From Gammaproteobacteria bacterium (GTDB lineage Bacteria; Pseudomonadota; Gammaproteobacteria; Xanthomonadales; SZUA-36): a DNA stretch of 64,000 nucleotides. The stretch covers positions 207,054 through 271,053 of the forward strand of contig JAUHYP010000001.1 of assembly GCA_030426265.1 (NCBI GenBank), written 5' to 3'. The position numbers and the translations under genes were made by a program. The notes beneath the pieces are model-generated. The model saw nothing but the letters and a program-made list of their open reading frames with translations, made no database searches and was not told the origin of the DNA. Below are positions 25,472 through 38,159 of the stretch, piece after piece; the stretch's first letter is position 1, and each line of letters starts with the position of its first letter.

Positions 25472-28066
25472 TCAGCTGCAATCCAGTCCGAGTGATCCCG
25501 CGAGACGGACCAGGTCGAGCACCTGGCTGCCGGATTGGCCATTGAGCCGCACCTGGCCGCGCTGGCAACTCTCGAATTCCAGTTCCAGCTGGCCCCAGGG
25601 GGAGCGTTCGATCGCGTCGGGCTCGAATCCGGCGTAGTTGCCGCCGGTCACGTGCTCGACCTCGACCACGATGGTGTCGCCGAAACCGGCCGGCTGGTTC
25701 CAGCTGCCGATCAGCCACAGGGGATCGCCCGCAGGGTCGAATCCGTAGAAATAGACCACGCCCGCGTCCTTTGACACCCGATGTATGGCCAGGCCCTGGC
25801 CGTCGGTCACCGGGTCGTACCAGGATCCGGTGATGCCGGTCATGCGATCGGGCGGCGTCACCTGGACGGTACTCGGGCTGCAGGGCGAACCCGACACGGT
25901 GCCGATCCGCTCGAGCGCCAGTTCCTTCTGGCCGTCATCGCCGAAGAATCGGGCCACGGCCTTGAGGCAGTCGTCGACGCGGACCGACATGGCGCCCCAG
26001 GACCTGCGCTGGATGGCTTCCGGATCGAACGGCGCGAAATCTCCGCCGCTCACCCGCTGCATCTCGAACCGCGCGTATTTCCCCCAGTCGAACTCGCTCT
26101 CGCTGGTGCCCAGCAACCACAGCTGGCGACCCTGTCGGTCGTAGCCGTAGTAATAGGCCACGGCCAGTCGTTCGTGCACGGCGTGAATCATGAGGCCTTC
26201 CCCGGATGTGGCCGGGTCGTACCAGGAGCCGGTCCACGCTGCGGCTTCGGAGTCGCATTCGTCCGGGACGCCATCGCCATCGAAGTCTCCGCCGCTGCCT
26301 TCGCGATGGCCGCAGGCCGGTTCATCCGGCGGGTCGCCGGGACCGTTCGAAGGGCTGTCGCGAAAAGTGAAGCGCGCGCTGACGGTCGCGCCGGAATCGC
26401 CTTCCGGTCCGATGGGCGTCGCTTCCAGGGTCCGGGTGCCGGCCAGGCGCAGTTGGGTCACTGCAATGGGGTCACCTCCGTTGTCGCCACCCAGGAAGTA
26501 GGGGGCGTCCTGATCCGTGGTGGTGCTGCCGCGAAACCGAAACCGCACGCGGTCGACGGCATCGGCCTGGTTGACCCTGGCGCGGACGGAAAGCCTCGGC
26601 GGCAGCGAGCCCAGGGAGATGTCCAGGCCGTCCAGGTCGTACAGGGTCGCGCCCGTGTCGGCGTTGACCAGCAGCAATTGCTCGACTTCGGGGTCCGCGC
26701 CCGCCGGCTGGAAGGTGGCGCGGATGAGGGCGTCGCTGTTGCCCATGGTGAAGGTCGTGACCGGCGAATTCCGGTCATCCAGGCGGCTCCAGTCACCGGT
26801 CCAGCGATGGAAGGATTGTCCCGGCGGCGGGTCATCGGCTTCCACCAGGGTCTCCGTCCCGGAGGCGTACTGTCCGTCGCCGGACCCGTTCACCACTTCG
26901 AGATCGAACACCGGCGTGTTCGAGGCGCCCGAGTTGAGCAGCGGTTGCCAGGGGCACACTTTCGGGCCGCCGGTCAGGGGCTGGTACCAGTTGAGATCGC
27001 AGTCGTTGTCGTAGGGCTCCTCGGACAGCATGTTCACGCGAAAGCTGCTCAGGACCCGGTTGTGAATGGGGCGCCAGACGGAGTCCTCCGCGATCGAGAA
27101 GTGCACGTGCGGGCCGGTCGAACTGCCGCCCTGGCAGGTGGCGGTGGCTTCGTCATCGGCGTAGTTGGCCAGAACCTGGTTTTGCGCGACGTTCGCATTG
27201 TTCGCGACCTGGACGTTCTCCAGGTGGTAGTAGTTGGTCACCCAGGTCTCGCTGGGGTCGATCACGGAAACGCTGCAGGCCGACCAGACCCGGGCGCGGC
27301 CGGCATGCGCGGCGGCGACCCAGGCGTCGAAGACTTCCGGGTCGCCCCACTCGGTGTAACCCAGCTGGAAATCCAGGGCCTGCATGTTTTCCGAATGCGC
27401 GCCTCCGCCGCGCCATACCTCGCCCACCGGCCAGGGGAACTGGAAGTCGATGGGGGCGCCGCGCGGGCCCTCGGACTGGGTTGACGCTGTCGGGGGCGGT
27501 GCGATCCGCAATCCGCCGAACCATTGGTCGTGCAGCCGTCGATACTCCGCCAGTGCCGCGTCAGCGGGAATCTCGCCTCGGCCGATGTACAGGGAGCGCA
27601 GGGCGCTTTGGGCGAGTTCATGGACGCCAGGTCGCACAGCCTGCGTGGACGAGGGGTCCGGCGGGACATGCGCCGCGGACAGGCGCGCGGCCACGGCCAT
27701 GAGCTGCTCCCGGAACCCGGATTCAGGCGTCAGTCGGCCGAATGGGCGCTCGAGCCGGTCCCGATTGGCCGGACCGCTCAGCAGGCCGGACTCCTGCTCC
27801 ATCAGGGTGAGCAGAACCCGGGGGCTGATGTGGTGCCAGGCCGCCCAGTGACCGATGGCCTCCTCAAAGGGCGAAAGATGCGGGGCGTTTTCGTCCAGCC
27901 AGGCGCCGAGGTCGAAGCGCAGCATTTCCCGGGGCGTGAACGCCAGGGACAAGGCATCGGGTGCGGCGGCCGCCGCGCGTACGGGCGAATGGAAGCCGGC
28001 GGCGAGCAACAGCACCGCGGCGAGGATGATGATCCTGGGAGCTTTCGTACGCATCGAGGCCTCCAT
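25472..28066 (-). CDS. Secreted M23-type (LasA-like) metallopeptidase with Ca-binding-like segment and two C-terminal repeats
   Basis: LasA-like region EVWRGGGAHSENMQALDFQLGY...GPHVHFSIAED; DFDGDGVPDECD; two GSWYDP..G.GL.IH repeats; signal peptide. Confidence 0.75.
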   Translation of the reverse strand: MEASMRTKAPRIIILAAVLLLAAGFHSPVRAAAAAPDALSLAFTPREMLRFDLGAWLDENAPHLSPFEEAIGHWAAWHHISPRVLLTLMEQESGLLSGPANRDRLERPFGRLTPESGFREQLMAVAARLSAAHVPPDPSSTQAVRPGVHELAQSALRSLYIGRGEIPADAALAEYRRLHDQWFGGLRIAPPPTASTQSEGPRGAPIDFQFPWPVGEVWRGGGAHSENMQALDFQLGYTEWGDPEVFDAWVAAAHAGRARVWSACSVSVIDPSETWVTNYYHLENVQVANNANVAQNQVLANYADDEATATCQGGSSTGPHVHFSIAEDSVWRPIHNRVLSSFRVNMLSEEPYDNDCDLNWYQPLTGGPKVCPWQPLLNSGASNTPVFDLEVVNGSGDGQYASGTETLVEADDPPPGQSFHRWTGDWSRLDDRNSPVTTFTMGNSDALIRATFQPAGADPEVEQLLLVNADTGATLYDLDGLDISLGSLPPRLSVRARVNQADAVDRVRFRFRGSTTTDQDAPYFLGGDNGGDPIAVTQLRLAGTRTLEATPIGPEGDSGATVSARFTFRDSPSNGPGDPPDEPACGHREGSGGDFDGDGVPDECDSEAAAWTGSWYDPATSGEGLMIHAVHERLAVAYYYGYDRQGRQLWLLGTSESEFDWGKYARFEMQRVSGGDFAPFDPEAIQRRSWGAMSVRVDDCLKAVARFFGDDGQKELALERIGTVSGSPCSPSTVQVTPPDRMTGITGSWYDPVTDGQGLAIHRVSKDAGVVYFYGFDPAGDPLWLIGSWNQPAGFGDTIVVEVEHVTGGNYAGFEPDAIERSPWGQLELEFESCQRGQVRLNGQSGSQVLDLVRLAGSLGLDCS

Positions 28067-28271
28067 TGCCCTGATGATGCAATCCTTGCATGCGCCGCCA
28101 CGGGGTCTGGCGGCACGGGCGCTTTCCCCTTGTCGGGGCCCGTCGAAAGCGGCTACAGGGTATCGCGGATACCCCGATCGGGGCAATGTCCGGCGCGAAC
28201 GCGCTGCGGCGGCCTCGCGAGCGACGCGGGCCCGCGCCGCGCCCGGGTACGGAACCGAAACGAAAAAACCG

Positions 28272-28300
28272 TTGACATCCTTGGCTGGCTGGGAGATAAC
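28272..28300 (+). promoter_or_regulatory. Putative sigma70 promoter of the ilv/leu operon
   Basis: TTGACA (28272-28277), 17-bp spacer, GATAAC (28295-28300). Confidence 0.5.
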
Positions 28301-28306
28301 AACCGC

Positions 28307-28450
28307 ATGTTGATGAAATCACGTCACGAACTGAACGCCGTCCAGCAGGCCCTGCCCGCTGACGCGCTCCGTGGTGACGTGCATTCCGCACTCCTTCTTG
28401 GCCTGGTACTCATTATTCCGACACCAAGCGGGGCGAGCGCGCACATCTAG
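28307..28450 (+). CDS. Putative ilv leader peptide (start uncertain; GTG at 28379 also possible)
   Basis: In-frame ORF ending ...VHSALLLGLVLIIPTPSGASAHI*; run of Leu/Val/Ile codons followed by a terminator upstream of ilvD. Confidence 0.75.
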   Translation: MLMKSRHELNAVQQALPADALRGDVHSALLLGLVLIIPTPSGASAHI

Positions 28451-28472
28451 CAAAACGCGACAAGAACAAGCC

Positions 28473-28503
28473 AACCCCGCAACCGAAAGGAAGCGGGGTT
28501 TTT
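28473..28503 (+). terminator. Attenuator terminator upstream of ilvD
   Basis: AACCCCGC-N12-GCGGGGTTTTT; 5' arm CCCCGC can alternatively pair with GCGGGG at 28428-28433. Confidence 0.85.
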
Positions 28504-28524
28504 CGTTAATGGGCGAGTGAATTC

Positions 28525-30294
28525 ATGACAGACGACAAGAACACGACGGAGCGAACACCGGGCGACAGGCCCCTGGCCAGCGACCGCATGAAAGCGGGCG
28601 CGGCGCGGGCGCCGGCCCGGGCCATGCTTCGCGCCACCGGCCTGGACGACGCGGACATCGCCAAGCCCCTGGTGGCGGTGGTGAACACCTGGAGCGAGGT
28701 GACACCCTGCAACTTCCACCTGCGCAAGCTGGCCGAGCCCGTCAAGGCGGGTATCCGCGAGGCCGGCGGCACGCCCATCGAGTTCAACACGATCGTGGTG
28801 ACCGACGGCATCTCCATGGGCACTCCGGGCATGCGCGCATCCCTGATGTCCCGCGAGACCATCGCCGATTCCATCGAACTGGCGGTCAGCGGACACAGCC
28901 TGGACGCCATGGTGCTGCTGGTGGGCTGTGACAAGACCTTGCCCGCCGCCGCCATGGCCGCGGCGCGCCTGGATGTGCCCTGCGTGATTCTCTACGGCGG
29001 CTCCATCATGAAAGGCCGCCTGGGCAACCGCGACCTGTCCATCCAGGACGTGTTCGAGGCCGTGGGCGCGCATGCCGCCGGCACCCTGGACGACGACGGC
29101 CTGGCCGCCGTTGAAAAGGCCGCCTGTCCCGGCGCCGGCGCCTGCGGCGGACAGTTCACGGCGAACACCATGGCCATGTCCCTGACGGTCCTGGGCCTCT
29201 CGCCCATGGGTGTCAACGACATTCCCGCGGTGCACCCGGACAAGCACGCGGCGGCCTTCGAAGTCGGGCGCCAGGTGATGGACGCCCTGGCCGCCGACCG
29301 TCGCCCCGGCACCCTGATCACGCAGGACTCCCTGCGCAATGCCGCGGCCGCCGTCTGCGCCACCGCGGGATCCACCAACGCCGTGCTGCACCTGCTGGCC
29401 ATTGCCGCGGAGGCCGGCGTGGCCTTCGAACTGGGCGAATGGGACCCGATCAGCGCCAATACGCCGGTCATTGCCGACCTGAAACCGGGCGGGCGCTACC
29501 TGGCCTGCGACCTGTTCGAGGCCGGGGGTGCGGCTGCCGTGATCCGGCGCCTGGCCGCGGCGGGCAAGATCACCGACACGCCCACCGTTACCGGGCGCAG
29601 CCTGTTCACCGAGGCCGGCGAACGCGACGAGCCCGCCGGGCAGGACGTGGTCGTGGACGTGGCGGGCGCGCTCAAGCCCCGCGGCGGCTTCGGCATCCTG
29701 TACGGCAACCTGTCGCCCGAAGGCTGCGTGGTGAAGCTGGCCGGCCACGGCAAGATGCACTTCGAAGGCCCGGCGCGGGTCTTCGACGGCGAGGACGCGG
29801 CGTTCGCCGCGGTCCAGGCCGGCGCCATCCAGCCCGGGGACGTGGTCGTGATCCGCTGGGAAGGTCCCCGGGGCGGCCCGGGCATGCGCGAGATGCTGGC
29901 GGTCACCGCCGCCATCGCCGGTCGTGGCCTGAGCGACTCGGTGGCCCTGGTCACCGACGGACGCTTCTCCGGCGCCACCCACGGCTTCATGGTGGGCCAC
30001 GTGGCCCCGGAAGCGGCCGCGGACGGCCCCATCGCCAGGCTGCGTGACGGCGACCCGCTGCGCATCGACGTCGCGACCCAGGAAATCACCGTGCTGGCCG
30101 ACCTGGACGCCCGCACCCCGGCCCCGGCGCCGGACAAACCAGCGGTCCATGGCGTGTACGCCAAGTACCGCGCCCTGGTGGGCTCCGCAGCACGCGGCGC
30201 CGTCACCGTGCCCGAGGCCGACCTGCCCGCGATTCGCTCCGGGTCCGCCGCATCGAACACCCCATCCGAAACGAAACAGAGGAAAACCGCATGA
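28525..30294 (+). CDS. ilvD: Dihydroxy-acid dehydratase
   Basis: [52 protein letters not shown]. Confidence 0.96.
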   Translation: MTDDKNTTERTPGDRPLASDRMKAGAARAPARAMLRATGLDDADIAKPLVAVVNTWSEVTPCNFHLRKLAEPVKAGIREAGGTPIEFNTIVVTDGISMGTPGMRASLMSRETIADSIELAVSGHSLDAMVLLVGCDKTLPAAAMAAARLDVPCVILYGGSIMKGRLGNRDLSIQDVFEAVGAHAAGTLDDDGLAAVEKAACPGAGACGGQFTANTMAMSLTVLGLSPMGVNDIPAVHPDKHAAAFEVGRQVMDALAADRRPGTLITQDSLRNAAAAVCATAGSTNAVLHLLAIAAEAGVAFELGEWDPISANTPVIADLKPGGRYLACDLFEAGGAAAVIRRLAAAGKITDTPTVTGRSLFTEAGERDEPAGQDVVVDVAGALKPRGGFGILYGNLSPEGCVVKLAGHGKMHFEGPARVFDGEDAAFAAVQAGAIQPGDVVVIRWEGPRGGPGMREMLAVTAAIAGRGLSDSVALVTDGRFSGATHGFMVGHVAPEAAADGPIARLRDGDPLRIDVATQEITVLADLDARTPAPAPDKPAVHGVYAKYRALVGSAARGAVTVPEADLPAIRSGSAASNTPSETKQRKTA

Positions 30295-31325
30295 AACTGC
30301 ACACCACCGCCGACGTGAAACGCGACGCCCTGGCCGGCAAGACCATCGCCGTACTGGGCTACGGCTCACAGGGCCGCGCCCACGCCAACAACCTCCGCGA
30401 CTCCGGTTACGAGGTGATCATCGGCGCCCGCCCGGGCGGCCCTACGGCGAAAACCGCCGCTGCGGCCGGCTTCGAGGTGCTGTCCTTCGAGGACGCGGCC
30501 GAGCGCGCCCAGGTGGTGTGCCTGCTGGTGCCCGACATGGCCCAGCCGGGCCTGTACCGCAAGATCGCCGACAAGCTGCAGGCCGGCGACACGCTGTTCT
30601 TCGCCCACGGGTTCAACATCCACTACGGCGCCATCACGCCGCCGGAGGACGTGGACGTGATCATGGTCGCGCCCAAGTCCCCGGGCGACCTGGTGCGCCG
30701 AGAATTCCAGCAGGGCCGCGGCGTGCCCTGCCTGCGCGCTGTCTACCAGGACGCCAGCGGCGAGGCCTGGGAGCGGGCGCTGAGCTACGCGCACGGCCTG
30801 GGCGGCACCCACGCCGGCGTGCTGGACACCACCTTCGCCGAAGAGACCGAAACCGACCTGTTCGGCGAACAGGCGGTGCTCTGCGGCGGCGCGGCCCAGC
30901 TGGTCATGCACGGCTTCGACACCCTGGTGGAAGCCGGCTACCAGCCCGAAGCCGCCTACTTCGAGTGCCTGCACGAGCTGAAGCTGATCGTCGACCTGCT
31001 GTACGAGGGCGGCCTGGACAAGATGTACGAGTTCATCTCCGACACGGCCGCCTACGGCGACCTGGTTTCCGGCCCGCGCATCCTGGACGAGAGCGTCAAG
31101 GCGCGCATGAAGGATGTGCTCTCCGACATCCAGGACGGCACCTTCGCCAAGCGCTGGATGGACGAGCACGCTTCGGGCTCCGGAGGCTTCAAGGCCCTGA
31201 TGGCGCAGCGCTGCGAGCACCCCATCGAGGACACCGGCCGCAAGCTGCGCGATCGCATGAGCTGGATCGCCGGCAAGGACGATGCCGGCGAGGCCGCCGG
31301 CGACGACAAGACCCTGGCCGCCTGA
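30291..31325 (+). CDS. ilvC: Ketol-acid reductoisomerase
   Basis: [38 protein letters not shown]; overlaps ilvD by 4 bp. Confidence 0.96.
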   Translation: MKLHTTADVKRDALAGKTIAVLGYGSQGRAHANNLRDSGYEVIIGARPGGPTAKTAAAAGFEVLSFEDAAERAQVVCLLVPDMAQPGLYRKIADKLQAGDTLFFAHGFNIHYGAITPPEDVDVIMVAPKSPGDLVRREFQQGRGVPCLRAVYQDASGEAWERALSYAHGLGGTHAGVLDTTFAEETETDLFGEQAVLCGGAAQLVMHGFDTLVEAGYQPEAAYFECLHELKLIVDLLYEGGLDKMYEFISDTAAYGDLVSGPRILDESVKARMKDVLSDIQDGTFAKRWMDEHASGSGGFKALMAQRCEHPIEDTGRKLRDRMSWIAGKDDAGEAAGDDKTLAA

Positions 31326-31355
31326 GGCGGCCGGGGAAGGCACCAGGGACACGGA

Positions 31356-33143
31356 TTGACGCCAGGAAACCAGACCATGAGCCTGCTCCAGGAAGAACAC
31401 GAACAGCGAACGGAAGCGACGGCGGCGCCACGCAATGGCTCCCAGCTGATGATCGAGGCGCTCAAGCGCAACGGGGTACAGCACATCTTCGGCTACCCCG
31501 GCGGCGCCATCATGCCGCTGTACGACGCCCTGGTGGATTCCGGGCTGACGCATTTCCTGTGTCGCCACGAGCAGGGCGCCTCCTTCGCCGCCGACGCCTA
31601 TGGCCGGGTGACCCGCCGGCCGGGCGTGTGCATGGCCACCTCGGGGCCGGGCGCCACCAACCTGGTGACCGGCATCGCCAACGCCTTCATGGACTCGGTG
31701 CCCATGGTGGCCATCACCGGCCAGGTGCCCTCGCCCCTGCAGGGCACGGACGCCTTCCAGGAGGTGGACATTTTCGGGATCACCCTGCCGGTCGTGAAGC
31801 ACAGCTACATCGTGCGTGACGTGGCCGAGATCGGCGCCCTGGTGGACGAGGCCTTTCACGTGGCGACCAGCGGTCGCCCGGGTCCCGTGCTGATCGACTT
31901 TCCCAAGGACATCTCCGTGCAGATGACGGAGGAGGTGCGGGCGCGTCCGCGGGAGACCTTCACTGCGCCCGAGCCCGACGCGGCGGCCATCCGGGCCGCT
32001 GCGGACATGCTGGCCACGGCGCGCCGGCCGCTGGTGATCGGGGGCGGCGGCATCGCCATTTCCGACAGTGTCGAGGTGTTCCGCCGCTTCATTCGCCGCT
32101 ACCAGCTGCCGGTGACCACCACCCTCAAGGCCATGGGCGTGATTCCCACGGACGAGGAGGGCTTCCTGGGCATGCTGGGCATGCACGGCAACGAGGCCGC
32201 CAACCACGCGGTGCAGAACTGCGACGTGCTGATGGTGGTGGGTGGGCGCTTCGATGACCGCGTGACCGGAAAACTGAGCCATTTCGCGCCCACGGCCCGC
32301 GTCATCCACATGGACATCGACCCGGCGGAGGTGGCCAAGCTGCGTCGCCCGGACATCGCCATCGTGGGCGAACTGGCCCCGGCGCTGGAAGCGCTGGAGC
32401 GTCACGCCGACGAACGTGGTGCGGCGCCCCGTGTTTCGGAGTCCTGGCATCGCCAGTGCACTGCCTGGCAGAAGGAGTTCGCCTGGCGCTATGACGCGCC
32501 GGGGGAAGGCATCTATGCGCCGAAGCTGCTGCGTGACCTGAGCCGTCACTCCGACGAGCCGCCGGTGATCGCCTGTGACGTGGGCCAGCACCAGATGTGG
32601 GTGGCCCAGCACTGCCGCTTCACCGATCCGCTGCAACACCTGACCTCCGGCGGCCTGGGCGCCATGGGCTACGGCCTGCCCGCGGCCATCGGCGCCAAGG
32701 TCGCGCGCCCCGAGGCCACCGTGGTGGCGGTCTCCGGCGACGGCTCCTTCATGATGAACGTGCAGGAACTGGCCACCATCAAGCGCTACGGCATCGACGT
32801 GCGCATCGTGCTGATCGACAACTCCATGCTCGGCATGGTGCGCCAGTGGCAGAAGCTGTTCTTCGGCGGCAAGTACTCCGAGGTCGACCTGTCCGACAAC
32901 CCGGATTTCGCGAAGGTCGCCGAGGCCTTCGGCCTGCGGGCGCGCACCATCGAGCGCCCGGACCAGGTCGCCGGCGGGCTGGACTGGCTGCTGTCTCCGG
33001 ATGGCCCTGCGCTGCTGCACGTGAAGATCGACCCGGAAGAGAACGTCTGGCCCCTGGTGCCCCCCGGGAGCGCGAACCACCAGATGATGGGCACGGGGCA
33101 GGGCAAGCGCAGCAAGGGCCAGTGGGAGGGCCTGATGGAATGA
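31356..33143 (+). CDS. ilvB: Acetolactate synthase large subunit
   Basis: FGYPGGAIMPLYDAL, GPGATNLVTGIANAFMDSVPMVAITGQV, GDGSFMMNVQELATIKRY; alternate start 31377. Confidence 0.95.
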   Translation: MTPGNQTMSLLQEEHEQRTEATAAPRNGSQLMIEALKRNGVQHIFGYPGGAIMPLYDALVDSGLTHFLCRHEQGASFAADAYGRVTRRPGVCMATSGPGATNLVTGIANAFMDSVPMVAITGQVPSPLQGTDAFQEVDIFGITLPVVKHSYIVRDVAEIGALVDEAFHVATSGRPGPVLIDFPKDISVQMTEEVRARPRETFTAPEPDAAAIRAAADMLATARRPLVIGGGGIAISDSVEVFRRFIRRYQLPVTTTLKAMGVIPTDEEGFLGMLGMHGNEAANHAVQNCDVLMVVGGRFDDRVTGKLSHFAPTARVIHMDIDPAEVAKLRRPDIAIVGELAPALEALERHADERGAAPRVSESWHRQCTAWQKEFAWRYDAPGEGIYAPKLLRDLSRHSDEPPVIACDVGQHQMWVAQHCRFTDPLQHLTSGGLGAMGYGLPAAIGAKVARPEATVVAVSGDGSFMMNVQELATIKRYGIDVRIVLIDNSMLGMVRQWQKLFFGGKYSEVDLSDNPDFAKVAEAFGLRARTIERPDQVAGGLDWLLSPDGPALLHVKIDPEENVWPLVPPGSANHQMMGTGQGKRSKGQWEGLME

Positions 33144-33472
33144 ACGACAGCGACCGGAAACATGCACTGAACATCCAGCTCCGGGCCGCCGAGGGCGCCG
33201 TGCTGCGGGCCCTGGGCCTGATTGAGCGCCGCGGATTCCGCCTCGAAACGGTGCACGCCGCGGAACCGCAGGGGGACGGGCAGTCCCTGGCCGTGACCGT
33301 CATCGGCGAGCGCCCGGCCGACCTGCTCCGGCGCCAGCTCGAGCGCCTGCATGACGTGCTCTGGGTGGAACTGCCCGGCGCCGACACGGCCTCCGCCGAC
33401 TGGACGGCGAGAGGCGCCACGAACACACCAGGAACGGGGGCCGTGGCTCGGTCCGCGGCAAGGAGAAACTGA
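33140..33472 (+). CDS. Acetolactate synthase small-subunit-like ACT domain protein
   Basis: Starts by ATGA overlap with ilvB; AVLRALGLIERRGFRLETVHA ACT-like segment. Confidence 0.75.
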   Translation: MNDSDRKHALNIQLRAAEGAVLRALGLIERRGFRLETVHAAEPQGDGQSLAVTVIGERPADLLRRQLERLHDVLWVELPGADTASADWTARGATNTPGTGAVARSAARRN

Positions 33473-33473
33473 A

Positions 33474-35081
<1,608 letters not shown>

Positions 35082-35119
35082 CGCGCGGCCCGGAACAAGG
35101 ACAAAGGGACCCAAAGACC

Positions 35120-36079
35120 ATGCAAGCGACGGAATTCATCTGGCACAACGGCAAGTACAAACCCTGGCACGAGGCCACGGCCCACGTCATGACGCACGCC
35201 CTGCACTACGGCTCCAGCGTCTTCGAGGGCATTCGCGTGTACGAGAAGCAGGGCCGCCCCATGGGTTTTCGCGTTCGCGAGCACCTGCAGCGGCTCTACG
35301 ATTCGGCGCGGGTCTACCGCATCACCATTCCCTGGGACGCCAACACGCTGTTCGAGGCCTGTTGTGGCGTGGTCACGCGCAACGGCCTCAACGCCGCCTA
35401 CCTGCGGCCCATCGCCTTTCGGGGCTACGGCTCCATCGGCGTCGCGCCCAAGGGCGACCTGCCCGTGGACGTGGCCGTGGCCGCCATCGAGTGGGGCGCC
35501 TACCTGGGCGAGGAAGCGCGTGAGAAGGGCGCCCGAGTCTGCGTGTCCAGCTGGAACCGCGTGGCGCCCAACACCATTCCGGCCGGGGTGAAAGCCGGCG
35601 GCAACTACCTCTCCAGCCAGCTCATCAGCATGGAAGCGCACCGCCTGGGTTATGACGAAGGCATCGGCCTGGCCGCCGACGGCACCCTCAGCGAGGGCGC
35701 CGGCGAGAACCTGTTCCTGGTCAAGAATGGGGTGCTGGTCACGCCCCCGCAGGCCTCCAGCATCCTGGCCGGTATCACCCGCGACACCGTGATCCGCCTG
35801 GCGCACGCCATGGGCTTCGAGGTGCGTGAGCTGCCGTTGACCCGCGAGGCCCTGTACACGGCCGACGAATTGTTCTTCACCGGCACGGCGGCCGAGATCA
35901 CCCCGGTGGCCTCGGTGGATGACCTGGACATCGGCTGCGGCAGCCGCGGCGCCGTGACGAAACAGTTGCAGGACGCTTTCTTCGGCCTGTTCTCGGGCGC
36001 GACGGAAGACCATTTCGGATGGCTCGAGCCCATGGACGAACCCGTCCAGGCCGCGGCCAAAGTCGCCAGCGCCACGTGA
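35120..36079 (+). CDS. ilvE: Branched-chain amino acid aminotransferase
   Basis: [49 protein letters not shown]. Confidence 0.95.
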   Translation: MQATEFIWHNGKYKPWHEATAHVMTHALHYGSSVFEGIRVYEKQGRPMGFRVREHLQRLYDSARVYRITIPWDANTLFEACCGVVTRNGLNAAYLRPIAFRGYGSIGVAPKGDLPVDVAVAAIEWGAYLGEEAREKGARVCVSSWNRVAPNTIPAGVKAGGNYLSSQLISMEAHRLGYDEGIGLAADGTLSEGAGENLFLVKNGVLVTPPQASSILAGITRDTVIRLAHAMGFEVRELPLTREALYTADELFFTGTAAEITPVASVDDLDIGCGSRGAVTKQLQDAFFGLFSGATEDHFGWLEPMDEPVQAAAKVASAT

Positions 36080-36087
36080 GCGGGTCC

Positions 36088-37560
36088 ATGCCCAACGGCC
36101 AGGAGGACCCGGCGGTATCCGGCCAGGATGATGCTGGGGCCCGCACCCTGTTCGACAAGCTCTGGGATGCGCACATCGTGCGCGAAGAGTCGGCCGACAC
36201 GCCCGCGGTGCTCTACATCGACCTGCACCTGGTGCACGAGGTGACCAGCCCGCAAGGCTTCGACACCCTGCGCGCGCGCGGCCTTCCGGTGCGCCGGCCG
36301 GACCGCACCCTGGCCACGCTGGACCACTCCACCCCGACCACGCCGCCGGACGCGAACGGCGAGCGTCACTACTTCACGCCCCAGGCGAAGTCCCAGGTAC
36401 AGCAGCTCGAGCGCAACTGCGACGAATTCGGCGTGCGCCTGGAGGGCTGGGGCAGCCAGCAACGCGGCATCGTGCACGTCATGGGCCCGGAGATCGGCGC
36501 CACGCAGCCGGGCATGACGGTGGTCTGCGGCGATTCGCACACGGCCACCCACGGCGCTTTCGGCGCGCTGGCCTTCGGCATCGGCACCACCGAGGTGGGC
36601 TACGTGCTCGCCACGCAGTGCCTGCTGCAACGCAAGCCGAAGACCCTGCGCATCACTGTGGACGGCCGCCTGGGGCAGGGCGTGGGCGCCAAGGACCTGA
36701 TCCTGCACATCATCCGCACCATCGGGGTCAACGGCGGCACCGGGCACGTGATCGAATACGCCGGGGAGGCCATCGAGGCCCTGTCGATGGAACAGCGCAT
36801 GACCGTGTGCAACATGTCCATCGAGGCGGGTGCGCGGGCCGGAATGATCGCGCCGGACCAGAAGACCCTGGACTACCTCCGCGGCCGCCCGCTGGCGCCG
36901 CGGGGTGAAGCCTTCGAGGCCGCGGCCGAACGCTGGCTCGCGCTGCGCACGGACCCGGGGGCCGAGTTCGACCGGGAAGTGCGCCTGCACGCCGACGACA
37001 TCGCGCCCACGCTGACCTGGGGCATCGACCCGGGCATGTCCGTACCCGTCACCGGCACGGTGCCGGCGGGCGGCGCGCCGGGCACGGACCGCGCGCTCGG
37101 CTACATGGGCCTGGAGGGCGGACAGGCGCTGCTGGGGCATGCCGTGGACATCGTCTTCGTCGGCTCCTGCACCAACGGGCGCATCTCCGACCTGCGCGAG
37201 GTCGCTTCGGTGCTGCAGGGCCGCCAGGTGGCGGCGCACACGCGCATGCTGGTGGTGCCGGGCTCCGAGGCCGTGCGCCGCCAGGCCGAGGCCGAGGGCC
37301 TGCACGAGGTGTTCCTGGCCGCCGGCGCCGAATGGCGCGAACCCGGCTGTTCCATGTGCCTGGCCATGAACGGTGACCTGGTTCCGCCGGGCAAGACCGC
37401 CGTGAGCACGTCCAATCGCAATTTCGAGGGCCGCCAGGGCCCGGGCGCGCGCACCCTGCTGGCCAGCCCCCTGACCGCGGCCGCCTGCGCCGTGGCCGGG
37501 AAAGTCGTCGACCCGCGGGACTTCCTGCCCGCGCCGGCGCCCAAGCGGGAGGCCGCCTGA
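36088..37560 (+). CDS. leuC: 3-isopropylmalate dehydratase large subunit
   Basis: [57 protein letters not shown]. Confidence 0.96.
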   Translation: MPNGQEDPAVSGQDDAGARTLFDKLWDAHIVREESADTPAVLYIDLHLVHEVTSPQGFDTLRARGLPVRRPDRTLATLDHSTPTTPPDANGERHYFTPQAKSQVQQLERNCDEFGVRLEGWGSQQRGIVHVMGPEIGATQPGMTVVCGDSHTATHGAFGALAFGIGTTEVGYVLATQCLLQRKPKTLRITVDGRLGQGVGAKDLILHIIRTIGVNGGTGHVIEYAGEAIEALSMEQRMTVCNMSIEAGARAGMIAPDQKTLDYLRGRPLAPRGEAFEAAAERWLALRTDPGAEFDREVRLHADDIAPTLTWGIDPGMSVPVTGTVPAGGAPGTDRALGYMGLEGGQALLGHAVDIVFVGSCTNGRISDLREVASVLQGRQVAAHTRMLVVPGSEAVRRQAEAEGLHEVFLAAGAEWREPGCSMCLAMNGDLVPPGKTAVSTSNRNFEGRQGPGARTLLASPLTAAACAVAGKVVDPRDFLPAPAPKREAA

Positions 37561-38159
37561 TGGACGCCTTCACGACGCTCACGGGCCAGGTGCTGGTGCT
37601 GCCCGAGGAGAACATCGACACCGACCAGATCATCCCGGCGCGCTTTCTCACCGCCACCAGCTTCGAGGGCATGGGCGACCATGCCTTCGCCGACTGGCGC
37701 TACGACCGCGAAGGACAGGCGGTGCCGGGTTGCGTGCTGAACGAACCCCGCGCCGCGCAAAGCCCCATCCTGGTGGCCGGGCGGAATTTCGGCTGCGGTT
37801 CGAGCCGCGAGCACGCGCCGCGCGCTCTGCTGGGATTCGGCTTCCGGGTGGTGATCTCCTCGGAGATCGCCGATATTTTCCGGGGCAATTCGCAGAACGT
37901 CGGCCTGCTCCCCGTCGTGCTGCCGGAGGCGGTGCACACCCGGCTGCTGGCCATGGACGGCGAGGAACTGACCGTGGACCTGGAGGCCTGCGAAGTACGC
38001 ACGCCCGGGGGAGAACGCCACGCATTCGAGATCGACGGGTTCGCCCGCTACTGCCTGTTGAACGGCATGGACCGGCTGGATTTCCTGCTGGCCCAGGATC
38101 AAACCATCACGCGCTACGAGGAACGTCATGAACGCCAAGATTCTGCTGCTGCCGGGTGA
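37560..38159 (+). CDS. leuD: 3-isopropylmalate dehydratase small subunit
   Basis: NIDTDQIIPARFL, GRNFGCGSSREHAPRALLGFGFRVVISSEIADIF. Confidence 0.96.
   Translation: MDAFTTLTGQVLVLPEENIDTDQIIPARFLTATSFEGMGDHAFADWRYDREGQAVPGCVLNEPRAAQSPILVAGRNFGCGSSREHAPRALLGFGFRVVISSEIADIFRGNSQNVGLLPVVLPEAVHTRLLAMDGEELTVDLEACEVRTPGGERHAFEIDGFARYCLLNGMDRLDFLLAQDQTITRYEERHERQDSAAAG

Noticed and set aside
25781-27484. 567-aa + strand ORF opposite the M23 peptidase
   Set aside because: Antisense GC-frame artefact without signal peptide, family motifs or neighbour coupling.
30366-33167. 933-aa antisense ORF opposite ilvC/ilvB
   Set aside because: Low-complexity G/A/H/R/Q-rich translation typical of the antisense frame of high-GC genes; sense strand encodes clear ilvC and ilvB.
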